This document shows positions 30,875 to 43,090 of a stretch of DNA of 64,000 nucleotides, in pieces. Both the position numbers and the translations under genes were made by a program. Origin of the DNA: an uncultured Alphaproteobacteria bacterium. GTDB taxonomy: Bacteria > Pseudomonadota > Alphaproteobacteria > HIMB59 > GCA-002718135. The notes under the pieces are model-generated. The model had not been told where the DNA came from. It made no database searches and was given only the letters and a program-made list of their open reading frames with translations. Numbering within the stretch: the first letter of the stretch is position 1; each line of letters opens with the position of its first letter. The stretch spans positions 186,001 to 250,000 of the forward strand of contig CABXWB010000001.1 in assembly GCA_902515745.1 (NCBI GenBank), given 5' to 3'.

Positions 30875-32830
30875 TTACATAAATGAATAGGGATCGACAT
30901 CAATAATTAACTTTACAGAAGAAGGTAATTTAGTCTTTTCGACAATTGTTTTTGTGAATTTGTTCAGATTTTTTCTACTATTACTCTTCAATAATATTCT
31001 GTATCTATATTGTCCTCTAAGAAGAAAAATTGGAGCTTCGACTGGACCGAGAATTTTAATATTTTTACTATTTTGATCTTGTTGAGCCAGTCTTGAAGCA
31101 TGTTTAAGAACTAAAGCTTTTGTATGACTAGAAAGAATTATTGAAGTCATAAAACCAAAAGGAGGAATATTAAAATTCTTTCTTTCTTCTAAAGCTCTTT
31201 CAATAAAAGCTTCTCTTTCTCGAAGTTGAATCGACTTAATTATTTCTTGATCTGGAAAATATGTTTGAAGAAAAACTTTACCAATTTTTTTTCCTCTACC
31301 AGCTCTTCCTCCAACTTGCTGAAGTAGGTTAAAAGTTTTTTCTATAGCTCTAGGATCACCGCCAAATAAACCTGCGTCCGCATCAACGATTCCTACTAAT
31401 GACAAATTTGGAAAATCATATCCTTTTGCCATAATTTGTGTAGCTACAATTATATCTATATCTTTGTTGTTTATATCAATAATAAATTTTTTAATTTTGT
31501 TTGGTGTGTTAACGTTATCGCTAGACATGATGGAAATATTTTTCCCAGGAAAGAATTCTTTTAACTCCTCTGCAACTCTCTCAACACCAGGACCAACAAA
31601 TTTTATACTATCGTTTTCATTGCATTGAGGACAATCTAAATTTAATTTTTTTATAGTTCCACATTGATGACATAAAAAAACTTTTTTGTGTTGATGCATA
31701 ACCATCCATGATGAGCATTGATCACATTCATATCTGAATCCACAACTATTACACAAGGTTAGTGGTGAGTATCCTCTACGATTTAAAAAAATAAGAGTTT
31801 GTTCCTTATTTTCTAAACACTGAGAAATAGAATCTATAATTGATTGTGATATCCATTTATCTTTATCAAGTTTATTTTTATTTAAATCAATTATAGAAAT
31901 TTCAGGTAATGGAGTTCCAGAAAATTGTTTTGATAAATAGACTTGATCATATTTTTTAATTTTAACATTATTTATTGTTTCTAAAGACGGTGTTGCCGAA
32001 GCTAATAATATAAAATTTTTTTCAATTTTAGCTCTTACAACTGCAAGATCTCTTGCTTGGTAACGTATATTATCCTCTTGTTTATAACTAGAATCATGTT
32101 CTTCATCGACAACGATTAATCCTAAGTTTGTAAAAGGAAGAAACAAACTTGAACGAGCACCAATAACAATGACTGGATCTCCTACAAAACATTTATGCCA
32201 AATTTTTTGCCTATTTTTTTTTGTAATTTTAGAATGCCACAAACACACTTCCATTCCAAAACGCTTCTTTACTCTTGTCTCTAATTGCGGTGTTAAACTA
32301 ATCTCTGGAACCATTATTAATATTTGTTTTTTTTCTTTTAAAAATTTATCAATTATTTCAAAATATACTTCAGTTTTACCAGAGCCTGTTACACCTTCTA
32401 ATAAAACAGGTTTGTTTGATTTATTAAATGATTGGGTGATTTCTTTAAATGAATTTGCTTGCTCTTCACTCAAGGTTACTAAAGAAGGTTCGGTGTTATT
32501 GAAACTATCTAATTTTTCTTTATCAAATTCAACTATATCATTGTTAATAAGAAATAATTTTAACACTGCTCCTAGTGGAGCTAAAGTATAACTTGCGATC
32601 CAATTTATAAAATCAATTGAAGAATTCTGAAGGATAAGATCATTACAAATTTTTGTAACCTCTTTAATTTCATATCCAGGATTTTTAATATTCTTATTCC
32701 AAATAATTCCAGCTTCTATTTTTTTTCCAAATGGAACTAAGACTACTTGACCAATTTCAAGTTGCTCATTTTTTGAAGAATAAGTAAAAACTTTATCGAA
32801 AGGTCTTGTTACTACTACATCGTACAACAT
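30875..32830 (-). CDS. priA: Primosomal protein N' (replication restart helicase PriA)
   Basis: Superfamily-2 helicase that reloads the replisome at stalled forks. Walker A is LLEGVTGSGKTEVYFE, Walker B VVDEEHDSSYK, then LASATPSLE, TLIFLNRRGYSP. A zinc-binding region has CNSCGFRYECDQCS, CHQCG and CPQCNEND. It continues with QIMAKGYDFPNLSLVGI and QVGGRAGRG. I use the ATG at 32830 (MLYDVVVTRPFDKVFTY, the typical N-terminus), giving 651 residues. The frame extends upstream to 32890 with a non-matching stretch. It lies 118 bases upstream of atpH on the same strand. Confidence 0.95.
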   Translation of the reverse strand: MLYDVVVTRPFDKVFTYSSKNEQLEIGQVVLVPFGKKIEAGIIWNKNIKNPGYEIKEVTKICNDLILQNSSIDFINWIASYTLAPLGAVLKLFLINNDIVEFDKEKLDSFNNTEPSLVTLSEEQANSFKEITQSFNKSNKPVLLEGVTGSGKTEVYFEIIDKFLKEKKQILIMVPEISLTPQLETRVKKRFGMEVCLWHSKITKKNRQKIWHKCFVGDPVIVIGARSSLFLPFTNLGLIVVDEEHDSSYKQEDNIRYQARDLAVVRAKIEKNFILLASATPSLETINNVKIKKYDQVYLSKQFSGTPLPEISIIDLNKNKLDKDKWISQSIIDSISQCLENKEQTLIFLNRRGYSPLTLCNSCGFRYECDQCSSWMVMHQHKKVFLCHQCGTIKKLNLDCPQCNENDSIKFVGPGVERVAEELKEFFPGKNISIMSSDNVNTPNKIKKFIIDINNKDIDIIVATQIMAKGYDFPNLSLVGIVDADAGLFGGDPRAIEKTFNLLQQVGGRAGRGKKIGKVFLQTYFPDQEIIKSIQLREREAFIERALEERKNFNIPPFGFMTSIILSSHTKALVLKHASRLAQQDQNSKNIKILGPVEAPIFLLRGQYRYRILLKSNSRKNLNKFTKTIVEKTKLPSSVKLIIDVDPYSFM

Positions 32831-32893
32831 TATATTTATGTATTTTTTATATGTTAACTTTCTAAATAACTTGTATATGGTATACAACAAACA

Positions 32894-33553
32894 ATGAAAT
32901 TTTTTATAGACACCGCCGATATACCTCAGATTGAAGAGTTAATGCCTAGTGGATTAATAGACGGTGTTACGACAAACCCATCTCTAATTGCAAAAAGTAG
33001 TAAGGATATGGGAGAGACCATTAAAACAATTTGTTCCATAGTAACTGGTCCAGTAAGCGCTGAAGTGACAGCAACGGAATATAACAAAATGCTTGAAGAA
33101 GGTGAGTACTTAGCATCACTAGCTAAGAATGTTGCTGTAAAAGTTCCTCTTACACCTGCTGGTCTTCAAACTTGCAAAGCTCTCAGAGAAAAAGATATCA
33201 TGGTAAATGTAACATTGTGTTTTAGTGCTGCTCAAGCATTACTAGCCGCTAAGGTTGGTGCAACATTTATTTCTCCATTTGTGGGAAGATTAGATGACAT
33301 TGGTGAGAAAGGAATGGATCTGATTTCAGATATAGTAATAATGTATAAAAATTATGGATTTGATACGGAAGTATTAGTTGCTTCGGTAAGAAACACTCAA
33401 CATCTTATTGATGCAGCTGTGATTGGCGCCCATGTTTCAACTCTACCACCTAAAGTTATTCACGAATTATATAAACATCCTCTAACAGATAAAGGGCTTA
33501 AAGCATTTCTCGATGATTGGGCAAAAACAGGACAGCAAATCTTGCCAAAATAA
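32894..33553 (+). CDS. Small transaldolase / fructose-6-phosphate aldolase family
   Basis: A 219-residue TIM-barrel class I aldolase of the TalC/FSA type. [16 protein letters not shown] and [13 protein letters not shown] form the N-terminal signature. The Schiff-base lysine lies in [45 protein letters not shown] is the second signature. Members of this length act as transaldolases in the pentose phosphate pathway or as fructose-6-phosphate aldolases, and the sequence does not let me choose. It is divergent from priA with a gap of about 60 bases, a pairing seen in other alphaproteobacteria. Confidence 0.9.
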   Translation: MKFFIDTADIPQIEELMPSGLIDGVTTNPSLIAKSSKDMGETIKTICSIVTGPVSAEVTATEYNKMLEEGEYLASLAKNVAVKVPLTPAGLQTCKALREKDIMVNVTLCFSAAQALLAAKVGATFISPFVGRLDDIGEKGMDLISDIVIMYKNYGFDTEVLVASVRNTQHLIDAAVIGAHVSTLPPKVIHELYKHPLTDKGLKAFLDDWAKTGQQILPK

Positions 33554-33558
33554 TAGTC

Positions 33559-34221
33559 ATGGCGCATGAAGATGAAATTATTGAAAAACAAATAATAAAT
33601 TTTTTAAAAAAAAATAAAAATTTTTTTATTAAAAATTCAGAATTAGTTAATGAACTAAATTTTCCGTCTGTAGATAATAGTTCAGATAAGGTTGTTGATT
33701 TAGAGGCGTATAGATATAAAAAAATATCGCAACAAAATATAGATCTACAAAATCAAATGACAAAAGTACTACTTGCAGGAAAAAGTCATTTAAATGCTCA
33801 AAAAAGAATTCTAAAATCTACAATTAGAATTCTAAATGTAAAAAGTTTACAAAAATTAATTAGCTTAATTAAAAATGATCTTAAAACAATTTTAGGTTGT
33901 GATGAAATGAATTGTTTTGTTACAAATGAAAATATTAGAGCAGAAAGCTTATCACAACTAGATATTAAAATTGCAAATAGTTATTTTAAAAACAAAATAG
34001 TTACAAATTTAAATCAAAATCCTAAAGGTTTACTTTTATTTTTTCCTAATAAATCAGCAACGATAAAATCATATATTTTATTAAAAGTTAAATTTCGTGA
34101 AGATATTATAATATTGGCTATGGGATCAAAAGATAAAAATAAATTTACAGTTGATATGCAAACTGATCTTGTTGAATACTTAATTAAAATTATAGAAGTA
34201 AATTTGTTAAGTATCAAATGA
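33559..34221 (+). CDS. DUF484 family protein
   Basis: A 220-residue protein with the DUF484 layout. An N-terminal helix reads IINFLKKNKNFFIKNSELVNELNFP, followed by VVDLEAYRYKKISQQN (the conserved VxLxxxQxxxLR-like linker), and a C-terminal GAF-like half. The family is often encoded beside xerC and dapF; its role is unknown. The frame starts earlier at 33517 inside the aldolase gene. I use the ATG at 33559 six bases after that gene's stop. Codon content is very AT-rich. Confidence 0.78.
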   Translation: MAHEDEIIEKQIINFLKKNKNFFIKNSELVNELNFPSVDNSSDKVVDLEAYRYKKISQQNIDLQNQMTKVLLAGKSHLNAQKRILKSTIRILNVKSLQKLISLIKNDLKTILGCDEMNCFVTNENIRAESLSQLDIKIANSYFKNKIVTNLNQNPKGLLLFFPNKSATIKSYILLKVKFREDIIILAMGSKDKNKFTVDMQTDLVEYLIKIIEVNLLSIK

Positions 34222-34233
34222 AAAGGAGATAAA

Positions 34234-34437
34234 ATGAAAGGTTATAGATTTATCACAGATGATGACACTGTAGATTTTTGTCAAAGAGTAACAGAGGCTC
34301 TCTCTAATGGATGGAAATTACATGGTGAACCAAAAATGACTTTTGATCATAAGAGAAAAGTTATGAGGTGCGGTCAAGCAGTTGTAAAACAGTCATCAAA
34401 AAAATATAAAAAAGGAATGAATCTAGCTAAAATTTAA
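34234..34437 (+). CDS. DUF1737-like small protein
   Basis: A 67-residue soluble protein reading KGYRFITDDDTVDFCQRVTEALSNGWKLHGEPKMTF. This fits the DUF1737 pattern of a short strand, an amphipathic helix and the GW(x)LxG turn. A basic C-terminus follows (QSSKKYKKGMN). An AGGAG ribosome-binding site lies six bases before the ATG, unusually strong for this window. It follows DUF484 by 12 bases. Its stop is shared tail to tail with lpd (TTAA at 34434-34437). Function unknown. Confidence 0.72.
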   Translation: MKGYRFITDDDTVDFCQRVTEALSNGWKLHGEPKMTFDHKRKVMRCGQAVVKQSSKKYKKGMNLAKI

Positions 34438-35831
34438 ATATGTATGGCTCTGCCATCAACACTTAGAGCTGCTTCTTTTACCGCTTCACTAGTTGTTGGA
34501 TGAGCATGACATACTCTAGCAATATCTTCTGCACTTCCACCAAATTCGATTGTCGTAACAATTTCTGCAATCAGTTGTCCAGCATCATGACCGATTATAT
34601 GAGCACCTAAAATTTCATCTGTTTTTTTATCAACCAAAATTTTAACAAATCCCTCTGATGCAGAAGTGGTTAGGGCACGACCATTTGCCATAAAAGGAAA
34701 TTTTCCAACCTTGAATTCTTTCTTTTCTTGCTTGAGCTGTTCTTCTGTTTTACCTACAGATGCAATCTCTGGATTGGTATAAACAATCGCTGGTATAGCG
34801 TCATAGTTTATATGAGGTTTTTGACCGTTTATAAATTCAACACAAGCTACTCCTTCTTCTTCAGCTTTGTGTGCTAGCATTGGACCTGGTGCTACATCAC
34901 CAATGGCGTAGATTCCCTCAACAGAAGTTTTAAAGTTATCTTTAATTTCAATAGATTTTTTATCCGTTAATTTAATTCCAATTTTTTCGAGACCCAGTCC
35001 CTCAGTGTTTGGTTTTCTTCCTACTGACATTAAAACTATTTCGTAGTTTTCTTTTATTTTCTTTTTATCTGATGTTTCCATTTCAACATCTACACCAGAC
35101 TTGCTAGATTTTGCAGAACTCACCTTATGTGATAGTTTGAATTCTAATCCTTGTTTAGTTAACATTTTCATAAACTCTTTTGCTATTTCACCATCCATAG
35201 TTGGAACAATTCTGTCCAGAGCTTCAACAACTGTTACTTTTGAACCTAATCTACTCCATACTGAACCCATCTCTAATCCAATGTATCCACCACCAATAAC
35301 TAAGAGTGATTTTGGTATTTTAGATAGAGATAGAGCACCTGTTGAAGATACTATTTGTTTTTCATCGACAGGGATATTTGGTATCTCGATCGAAGATGAT
35401 CCCGTTGCGATAATAAAATTTTTAGCACTAGCAGTTATTTCATTTTTTCCATTTATAATAGAAATAGTATTTTTATCTACAAATGAAGCCATGCCAGGAA
35501 TATGCGTGATTTTATTTTTCTTAAATAAAAAACCAATCCCTGTTGTAAGTTTTTTTACAATCTTAGTTTTGCGATCCATCAAAACATTTAGGTCTAAATC
35601 TATCTTTGATGTTTTTATGCCATGCTCTGCAGCATGATTTGAAATTTCAACAAATTTTTCAGATGAATTTAATAATGCTTTAGAAGGTATGCATCCGATG
35701 TTCAAACAAGTTCCACCAAGTGATGGCTCTTTTTCTATACAAGCAACCTTCATTCCAAGTTGAGCTGCTCTGATTGCAGCTACATATCCACCAGGTCCCG
35801 CACCAATTACTATTAAATCAAAATCTTCCAT
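34434..35831 (-). CDS. lpd: Dihydrolipoyl dehydrogenase (E3)
   Basis: FAD enzyme reoxidising lipoyl groups of the 2-oxoglutarate dehydrogenase complex. Of 465 residues: FAD-binding VIGAGPGGYVAAIRAAQLG, the redox disulfide GGTCLNIGCIPSKALL, NAD-binding VIGGGYIGLEMGSVW, second FAD contact YAIGDVAPGPMLAHKA, and the C-terminal acid-base pair HAHPTTSEAVKEA. It ends the sucA-sucB-lpd set, so it probably serves that complex. It is convergent with DUF1737. Confidence 0.97.
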   Translation of the reverse strand: MEDFDLIVIGAGPGGYVAAIRAAQLGMKVACIEKEPSLGGTCLNIGCIPSKALLNSSEKFVEISNHAAEHGIKTSKIDLDLNVLMDRKTKIVKKLTTGIGFLFKKNKITHIPGMASFVDKNTISIINGKNEITASAKNFIIATGSSSIEIPNIPVDEKQIVSSTGALSLSKIPKSLLVIGGGYIGLEMGSVWSRLGSKVTVVEALDRIVPTMDGEIAKEFMKMLTKQGLEFKLSHKVSSAKSSKSGVDVEMETSDKKKIKENYEIVLMSVGRKPNTEGLGLEKIGIKLTDKKSIEIKDNFKTSVEGIYAIGDVAPGPMLAHKAEEEGVACVEFINGQKPHINYDAIPAIVYTNPEIASVGKTEEQLKQEKKEFKVGKFPFMANGRALTTSASEGFVKILVDKKTDEILGAHIIGHDAGQLIAEIVTTIEFGGSAEDIARVCHAHPTTSEAVKEAALSVDGRAIHI

Positions 35832-35832
35832 T

Positions 35833-37014
35833 TTATATTCCTAATACTAATTCAGATGGATCTTCTAGAAATTCTTTCACTTTCACTAAAAATCCAACAC
35901 TTTCTTTTCCATCAATAATTCTATGATCATAACTTAATGCAACATACATCATTGGCCTAATTACTATTTCATCATTTACAACTACTGCTCTTTTTTGAAT
36001 ATTATGCATCCCTAAAATTCCAGATTGAGGTCTATTAATAATAGGTGTGCTGAGCATTGATCCGTAAACGCCACCATTTGAAATTGTAAAGGTGCCGCCA
36101 ATCAAATCGTCCATGGTCAGCGTTCCATCTTTGGCTTTTGTACTAAGATCGATAATTTTAGTTTCTATTTCTCCAAAACTCAATTGATTGGCATCTTTAA
36201 GTATTGGTACGACCAATCCTTTTTCAGTTCCAACAGCTATACCTATATCAAAATGATTTTTATAAATTATATTTTCATCTTTAATTTCAGCATTCACAGC
36301 TGGATACTCTTGCAAACTTTTTACTACAGCTTTTACAAAAAATGACATGAAACCTAATTTGACTTCATACCGACTTTGAAATTCTTGGTTTTTTAATTTT
36401 CTAATTTCCATCACTTTGGACATATCAATTTCATTGAAAGTTGTAAGTATGGCTGCTGTATTTTGAGCCTCCTTTAAGCGTTTAGATATTGTCTGTCTAA
36501 TTTTAGACATTTTGATTACTTCTTCTCTTTCACCTTTGTTAGTGCTTGTTTTATTTGAAGAAGAAAGATGAGAAACTACATCTTCTTTATTAATTCTTCC
36601 GTCAGAACGTGATGAGGTGATATCGTCGAGTTTAATATTATTTTCCTCAGCAATTTTTCTTGCAGATGGAGAAGATTTGGCAGGTGAAGATTTTATTTCA
36701 ACCTTAACTTCTTTTACTTCTTCTTTTACTTTTTCTTCTTTAATTTCAGTTTTTTTAGGAGTTGGTTTTTTACCTTTTGATTCATCTAAGATTCCTAAAA
36801 TACCACCAATTTCAACATCAGTTCCTTCAGAAACTTTTATTTCTTTTAGAGATCCAGCATGAGGCGCTGGTACTTCAACTGTAATTTTGTCAGTTTCAAT
36901 TTCAACTAAAGCTTCATCTGCCTCAAAATTATCGCCTATGTTCTTAAGCCATTTTGAAACGGTTGCTTCCGTAATTGACTCACCAAGTGTTGGAACTATT
37001 AATTCAGTACTCAT
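35833..37014 (-). CDS. sucB: Dihydrolipoyl succinyltransferase (2-oxoglutarate dehydrogenase E2)
   Basis: Core of the 2-oxoglutarate dehydrogenase complex, 393 residues. The lipoyl domain has its lysine in [16 protein letters not shown] Lys/Glu/Pro-rich linker and the E3-binding domain ([18 protein letters not shown]) follow at about residues 115-150. The catalytic domain ends with the active-site [26 protein letters not shown]. It starts 31 bases after the sucA stop, and its stop is adjacent to the lpd start. Confidence 0.96.
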   Translation of the reverse strand: MSTELIVPTLGESITEATVSKWLKNIGDNFEADEALVEIETDKITVEVPAPHAGSLKEIKVSEGTDVEIGGILGILDESKGKKPTPKKTEIKEEKVKEEVKEVKVEIKSSPAKSSPSARKIAEENNIKLDDITSSRSDGRINKEDVVSHLSSSNKTSTNKGEREEVIKMSKIRQTISKRLKEAQNTAAILTTFNEIDMSKVMEIRKLKNQEFQSRYEVKLGFMSFFVKAVVKSLQEYPAVNAEIKDENIIYKNHFDIGIAVGTEKGLVVPILKDANQLSFGEIETKIIDLSTKAKDGTLTMDDLIGGTFTISNGGVYGSMLSTPIINRPQSGILGMHNIQKRAVVVNDEIVIRPMMYVALSYDHRIIDGKESVGFLVKVKEFLEDPSELVLGI

Positions 37015-37045
37015 TAATTAAATGCTTAATAACATTTACTCCAAT

Positions 37046-39949
37046 TTATTCAATTGGCAGATTGGTCTTTAATTTTGTTGAAATACCTGCCCAAGATTTG
37101 ATAATTTTGCCAATTGAATCTTCAGTTGCCATTTTTAGAATAGTTTCTTGGTTGTTTAAGTGTCTTTCTAAAGAACCAGCGGCAGGAGAAGCGGCAGGAC
37201 TTCTACCAACGTAGTATATTTTTTCTTGTTTAACTTTAGCTTCCTGCATAACACTTTCTAATCTACCTTTGGCAAAACCCCAGGCACCCATATTTTTTGG
37301 TTCCTCTTGTACCCAGATAATTTCAGCATCCGTGTAATGTTTTAGTTCATCTCTGAAGTTTTCATAAGGAAATGGGTAAATCTGCTCCAATCTAATTATG
37401 GAGAGAGTATTTATTTTATTTTTAGTAATATGATCTGCTAACTCAAAATATATTTTGCCAGAACAAATTATTAATCTTTTCTTTTTCTTTTTTTCTTTTA
37501 CTAATATTTTATCAGTTAGAATTCTATGAAAAGTTGATCCATTAATATAATCTTCAATATTTGAGACGTTAGATTTGTGTCTAAGTGTAGATTTTGGGGT
37601 AAATATAATTAGAGGTTTCCTAAAATTTCTATGTAGCTGTCTTCTCAGGACATGAAAATAATTTGCAGGACTAGTGCAATTAACAATTTGCATATTATCT
37701 TCTGCACACATCTGTAAAAATCTTTCTAATCTCCCACTTGTATGCTCAGGGCCTTGACCTTCATGACCATGAGGAAGAAGCATTGTTAAACCAGACATTC
37801 TCAACCATTTTCTTTCACCAGAACTAATGAATTGATCAATCATAATTTGTGCACCATTTACAAAATCACCAAACTGCGCTTCCCATATAACAAGTGTCTT
37901 AGGATCAACTTGTGAATATCCATATTCAAAACCAAGAACACCAAACTCAGATAAAAAACTATCTACAATTTCAAAGTAACCTTGCTTGTTTTGAAAGTGT
38001 CTTAATGGAACAAAACGATTTTCGTTTTCCTGATCATATAGAACACCGTGTCTATGACTAAATGTTCCTCTTCCAACATCTTGTCCGGATATTCTAACAC
38101 CATATCCCTCATCTAGAAGTGTTGCTAGAGCTAAACTTTCAGAAGTAGCCCAATCGATACCTTTTCCGTTGATGACACTTGTTAATCGATCCCCATAAAT
38201 TTTTTTTATTCTTCTATGAGCATTGAAATCTGATGGTATTGCATGAATTTTTTTAGCAACGTTAATTAATGTTTTCTCTTTTACAGAAGTTTTTCCCTTT
38301 CTCGCATCAAATGTTGCAGTAGATAAACCTGTCCAAGTTCCCTCTAACCAATCTACTTTATTTGGCTTATAATTTTTAGTTGATTCAAATTCTTTATCTA
38401 AAAAATTTTTGAAAGAATCTACAATTTCTATAGATTCTTCTTCTGAAAAAGTATTATTCTCAATTAATTTTTTTTCATATTTTTTTCTTGTTGTGATTTG
38501 TTTTTTGATAGCCTTATACATAAGTGGCTGAGTAAAAGAAGGTTCATCAGCTTCGTTATGGCCAGATCTTCTGTAACAAAACATATCTACAACAACATCG
38601 ACTTTAAATTTATTTCTAAATTCTGTTGCAAGTCTACAAACATGGACTACAGCTTCTGGATCGTCACCATTAACATGAAATATTGGAGCCTGAACCATTT
38701 TAGCAATTTCAGTACAATAAGGTGCTGATCTTCCATATTGAGGCATCGTTGTAAAACCTATCTGATTGTTTATTACAAAATGAATTGTACCACCTGTTTT
38801 AAAACCTCTTAATTGTGACATAGCAAATGTTTCTGCTACTACTCCTTGTCCAGCTATTGCTGCATCTCCATGGATTAATAAACCAATAACTTTATCTGTT
38901 GTTTTATCTTTGGATAAAGTTTGTTTAGCTCTTACTTTTCCTGCCACAACAGGGTTAACTGCTTCTAAATGAGAGGGGTTAGAGGTGAGCGATAAATGAA
39001 TTTTCTTTTTTTCAAATTCACGATCAGCAGAAACCCCTAAATGATATTTTACATCACCCGAACCAAGTACCTCATTTGGGTCATTTAAAGTCCCTTGAAA
39101 TTTTGCTAAAATTTTTTTGTAAGGCATCTCTAAAACACTTGATAAAAGTGTTAGTCTTCCTCTATGAGCCGTTCCAATAATTATATCTTCTATTCCAGAC
39201 AAGCATGCCTGTTTAACAATTTGCTCTATCCCTGGTATCATTGCTTCACCACCTTCGATACCATATCTCTTTGTGCCTAAAAACTTTTTATCTAAAAACT
39301 GTTCGAACAGTTCTGATTCAACTAATCTTTTATAGATTGCTTTTTTTCCTTCATTTGTAAAATTTGTTTTATTTCTTACTTCTTCAATTCTTTCCTGCAC
39401 CCATTGTTTTTGATCAGCTTGTTGTATATGTAAAAATTCGACACCAATAGAAGCAGAGTATGTTTCTTTTAGTATTTTTATAATAGTTTTTAATTTACCT
39501 TTTTCTAAACCCAAACTTCCATCAATAAATATTTCTTTTTCTAAATCTGATTCATTAAAGCCATAACTTTTATAATCTAATTCTTGAGGATATTCTCTTT
39601 CAGATATTCCTAAAGGGTCGAGATCTGCAATTAAATGTCCATTAATTCTAAAAGCTCTAATTAATCTTAATGCTCTAATTGAATCTAAGGTTAATATTCT
39701 AAACTCTTCAGAATTGTAATTCGCATTTGATTTTATAACCTTAGTTATGTAATTTTTATCTATTATATTTGATGAACGTTCTTTCCATTTAGGTCCTCCA
39801 AAATCTTTAAGAACGGAGTATTCATCTTCATTTAAATTATTAAAAAAATCTTTCCAAGAAGTGTCCACACTTTCAGGATCATTTCTAAATTTAGAATACA
39901 ATTCAGCAACATATGGCGCATTAGCACTATTTAAGAAAGTATCATTCAT
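37046..39949 (-). CDS. sucA: 2-oxoglutarate dehydrogenase E1 component
   Basis: ThDP-dependent decarboxylase of the TCA cycle. At 967 residues it is of typical length. It starts with the E2-binding region (NSANAPYVAELYSKFRNDPESVDTSWKDFF). DIIIGTAHRGRLTLLSSVLEMP, the ThDP-Mg motif VHVNGDDPEAV-like FHVNGDDPEAVVHVCRLATEFRNKF, RRSGHNEADEPSFTQP and SGQDVGRGTFSHRHGVLYDQ follow. Histidines of the active site are present. It lies 51 bases after sucD in the same run. Confidence 0.97.
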   Translation of the reverse strand: MNDTFLNSANAPYVAELYSKFRNDPESVDTSWKDFFNNLNEDEYSVLKDFGGPKWKERSSNIIDKNYITKVIKSNANYNSEEFRILTLDSIRALRLIRAFRINGHLIADLDPLGISEREYPQELDYKSYGFNESDLEKEIFIDGSLGLEKGKLKTIIKILKETYSASIGVEFLHIQQADQKQWVQERIEEVRNKTNFTNEGKKAIYKRLVESELFEQFLDKKFLGTKRYGIEGGEAMIPGIEQIVKQACLSGIEDIIIGTAHRGRLTLLSSVLEMPYKKILAKFQGTLNDPNEVLGSGDVKYHLGVSADREFEKKKIHLSLTSNPSHLEAVNPVVAGKVRAKQTLSKDKTTDKVIGLLIHGDAAIAGQGVVAETFAMSQLRGFKTGGTIHFVINNQIGFTTMPQYGRSAPYCTEIAKMVQAPIFHVNGDDPEAVVHVCRLATEFRNKFKVDVVVDMFCYRRSGHNEADEPSFTQPLMYKAIKKQITTRKKYEKKLIENNTFSEEESIEIVDSFKNFLDKEFESTKNYKPNKVDWLEGTWTGLSTATFDARKGKTSVKEKTLINVAKKIHAIPSDFNAHRRIKKIYGDRLTSVINGKGIDWATSESLALATLLDEGYGVRISGQDVGRGTFSHRHGVLYDQENENRFVPLRHFQNKQGYFEIVDSFLSEFGVLGFEYGYSQVDPKTLVIWEAQFGDFVNGAQIMIDQFISSGERKWLRMSGLTMLLPHGHEGQGPEHTSGRLERFLQMCAEDNMQIVNCTSPANYFHVLRRQLHRNFRKPLIIFTPKSTLRHKSNVSNIEDYINGSTFHRILTDKILVKEKKKKKRLIICSGKIYFELADHITKNKINTLSIIRLEQIYPFPYENFRDELKHYTDAEIIWVQEEPKNMGAWGFAKGRLESVMQEAKVKQEKIYYVGRSPAASPAAGSLERHLNNQETILKMATEDSIGKIIKSWAGISTKLKTNLPIE

Positions 39950-40000
39950 AGATTTCTATTAAACTAAAACCATTTCGCATAACAATCATACTTATAGAAA

Positions 40001-40885
40001 CTAATTATTACCATTTTGCATTGCTAATTTCATTGTTTTTCCCAATGAGGCTGGTGATTTTGATACCAAAACTCCAGCATTTTCTAAAGATTCAATCTTG
40101 GAATGTGCAGTTCCTTTTGAGCCTGAAACAATAGCGCCTGCATGACCCATACGCTTGCCTTTAGGTGCCGATTGTCCAGCTATAAATGCTGAAACAGGTT
40201 TTTTTAATTTTGAATTTGAAATAAATTCTGCTGCGTTTTCTTCTTCTTCACCACCAATTTCACCAATCATTAAAATGCCTTCGGTCTCATCATCTTCTAA
40301 AAATAACTTTATACAATCTACAAAATCCATTCCGTGTATTGGATCTCCACCAATACCGATACACGTTGATTGACCTAATCCTACCTCTGTGGTTTGTGCA
40401 ACAGCTTCATAGGTTAATGTTCCTGATCTACTCACTATACCTATCTTACCTTTTTTATGGATGAAGCCAGGCATAATTCCAATTTTGCATTCAGAAGGAG
40501 TAATTAGTCCTGGACAGTTAGGTCCAATTAAATATGTTTTATTGTTAATAATTCTTTTTTTTATATCAATCATATCTAAGACTGGAATACCTTCTGTAAT
40601 ACAAACAATTAATTCAATATTTGCATCTAAAGCCTCATGGATTGCTTTGGCAGCAAACTTTGCAGGTACATAAATAACTGTTGCGTTTGCTTCAGTTTGT
40701 TTAACTGCATCAGCAACAGTGTTAAACACCGGTAAGTTTAAATGAGTATATCCTCCTTTTCCAGGTGTGACACCACCAACAAGGTTTGTACCATATGCTA
40801 TAGCTTGTTCAGAATGATATGTTCCTTGTGAACCGGTAAAGCCTTGGCAAATAAGTCTTGTATTTTTATTAACTAAAATTGACAC
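40001..40885 (-). CDS. sucD: Succinyl-CoA synthetase alpha subunit
   Basis: Catalytic subunit binding CoA and carrying the phosphohistidine. Of 294 residues: the CoA-binding N-terminus [73 protein letters not shown], and [18 protein letters not shown] holding the phosphorylated histidine. Its first codon overlaps the sucC stop, which couples the two subunits. Confidence 0.97.
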   Translation of the reverse strand: MSILVNKNTRLICQGFTGSQGTYHSEQAIAYGTNLVGGVTPGKGGYTHLNLPVFNTVADAVKQTEANATVIYVPAKFAAKAIHEALDANIELIVCITEGIPVLDMIDIKKRIINNKTYLIGPNCPGLITPSECKIGIMPGFIHKKGKIGIVSRSGTLTYEAVAQTTEVGLGQSTCIGIGGDPIHGMDFVDCIKLFLEDDETEGILMIGEIGGEEEENAAEFISNSKLKKPVSAFIAGQSAPKGKRMGHAGAIVSGSKGTAHSKIESLENAGVLVSKSPASLGKTMKLAMQNGNN

Positions 40886-42069
40886 TATTCTGATAACTCC
40901 ACAGCTTTCTGAGCTGCATTTGAAAAATCATCAATTGAAATTAATCCTAATGATGAATTATTTATAATGTCTCTTCCCTCTTTAGAATTTGTTCCTTGAA
41001 AACGTACAACAACAGGAAGTTTAAAATCTAATTCTTTAATTGCATCAATGATACCATTAGCAATCATATCACAATGGATGATTCCTCCAAAAATATTTAT
41101 GAAGACAGATTTCACATTTTTATCTGATTGAATAATCTTGAAAGCTTTAATAGCTCTTTCTTTATTTGCTGTACCACCTAAATCTAGAAAATTGGCTGGC
41201 TCCATTCCAAATTGTTTAATAATATCCATAGTTGCCATAGCCAGTCCAGCTCCGTTAACCATACAGCCTATTTTTCCATCTAGTTTAATGTAAACCATAT
41301 CGTTTTCAGAAGCTTCAAGTTCTAAATTATTTTCTTCTGAAGTATCTTTTAATTTTTCAATGTCAGCCTGTCTATACAGAGCATTATCATCAATATTAAT
41401 TTTAGCATCTAAAAGAATTAGTTTTTCATCTTTTGTAACAACAAGAGGATTAATTTCAATTAAAGAAGCATCTATTTCAACATAGGCCTTACATAAATTT
41501 GAAACAATTTCTTTAAATTGGTTAAATTCATTAATAGAAAAATTTAATTTATTTTGAAGACTATCACTAATTGTAAAATCTTCTAAGTTATCAAAATAAG
41601 CATATTGAATTCTTTCTGGTGTTTTCTCAGCTACATCTTCTATGTCTATACCACCAGCATCAGATACCATCATCATTAATTTTGATTGATTCCTATCAAG
41701 AAGAATACTTAAATAATACTCCCTATCAATTTCACATCCAGCTTCTAAATAAATTCTATTTACTAACTTTCCCTCATTACCTGTTTGTTTTGTAATCAAT
41801 ATGTTACCCATCATTCCTTTTGCAATTTTTTGTGCATCATCAATTGATTCTGTTATTTGTACTCCACCTTTTGTATTAAATGGTTTTAAAAATTTCCCTG
41901 CTCCTCTTCCTCCAGCATGTATCTGTGATTTGATAACCCAAGGTGGTCCTTTTATATTTTGTAAATCTTTTTCTAAATCATCAACATTTTCAACGTAACT
42001 TTTGCCTTCAAGTATAGGTAGATTGTACTTTCTTAGTAGATCTTTAGCTTGGTATTCATGCAAATTCAT
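40885..42069 (-). CDS. sucC: Succinyl-CoA synthetase beta subunit
   Basis: ATP-grasp subunit, 394 residues. The start [19 protein letters not shown] is the family hallmark, with [16 protein letters not shown] (nucleotide-binding loop), [30 protein letters not shown], and [19 protein letters not shown]. It makes ATP or GTP from succinyl-CoA; nucleotide preference cannot be told. Transcription runs sucC to sucD, 40 bases after mdh. Confidence 0.97.
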   Translation of the reverse strand: MNLHEYQAKDLLRKYNLPILEGKSYVENVDDLEKDLQNIKGPPWVIKSQIHAGGRGAGKFLKPFNTKGGVQITESIDDAQKIAKGMMGNILITKQTGNEGKLVNRIYLEAGCEIDREYYLSILLDRNQSKLMMMVSDAGGIDIEDVAEKTPERIQYAYFDNLEDFTISDSLQNKLNFSINEFNQFKEIVSNLCKAYVEIDASLIEINPLVVTKDEKLILLDAKINIDDNALYRQADIEKLKDTSEENNLELEASENDMVYIKLDGKIGCMVNGAGLAMATMDIIKQFGMEPANFLDLGGTANKERAIKAFKIIQSDKNVKSVFINIFGGIIHCDMIANGIIDAIKELDFKLPVVVRFQGTNSKEGRDIINNSSLGLISIDDFSNAAQKAVELSE

Positions 42070-42109
42070 TTTGATAAAAAGGTAATAGTTAGATTAGATG
42101 AAAATACAA

Positions 42110-43072
<963 letters not shown>

Positions 43073-43090
43073 TTAAGTTTTATACTTTAA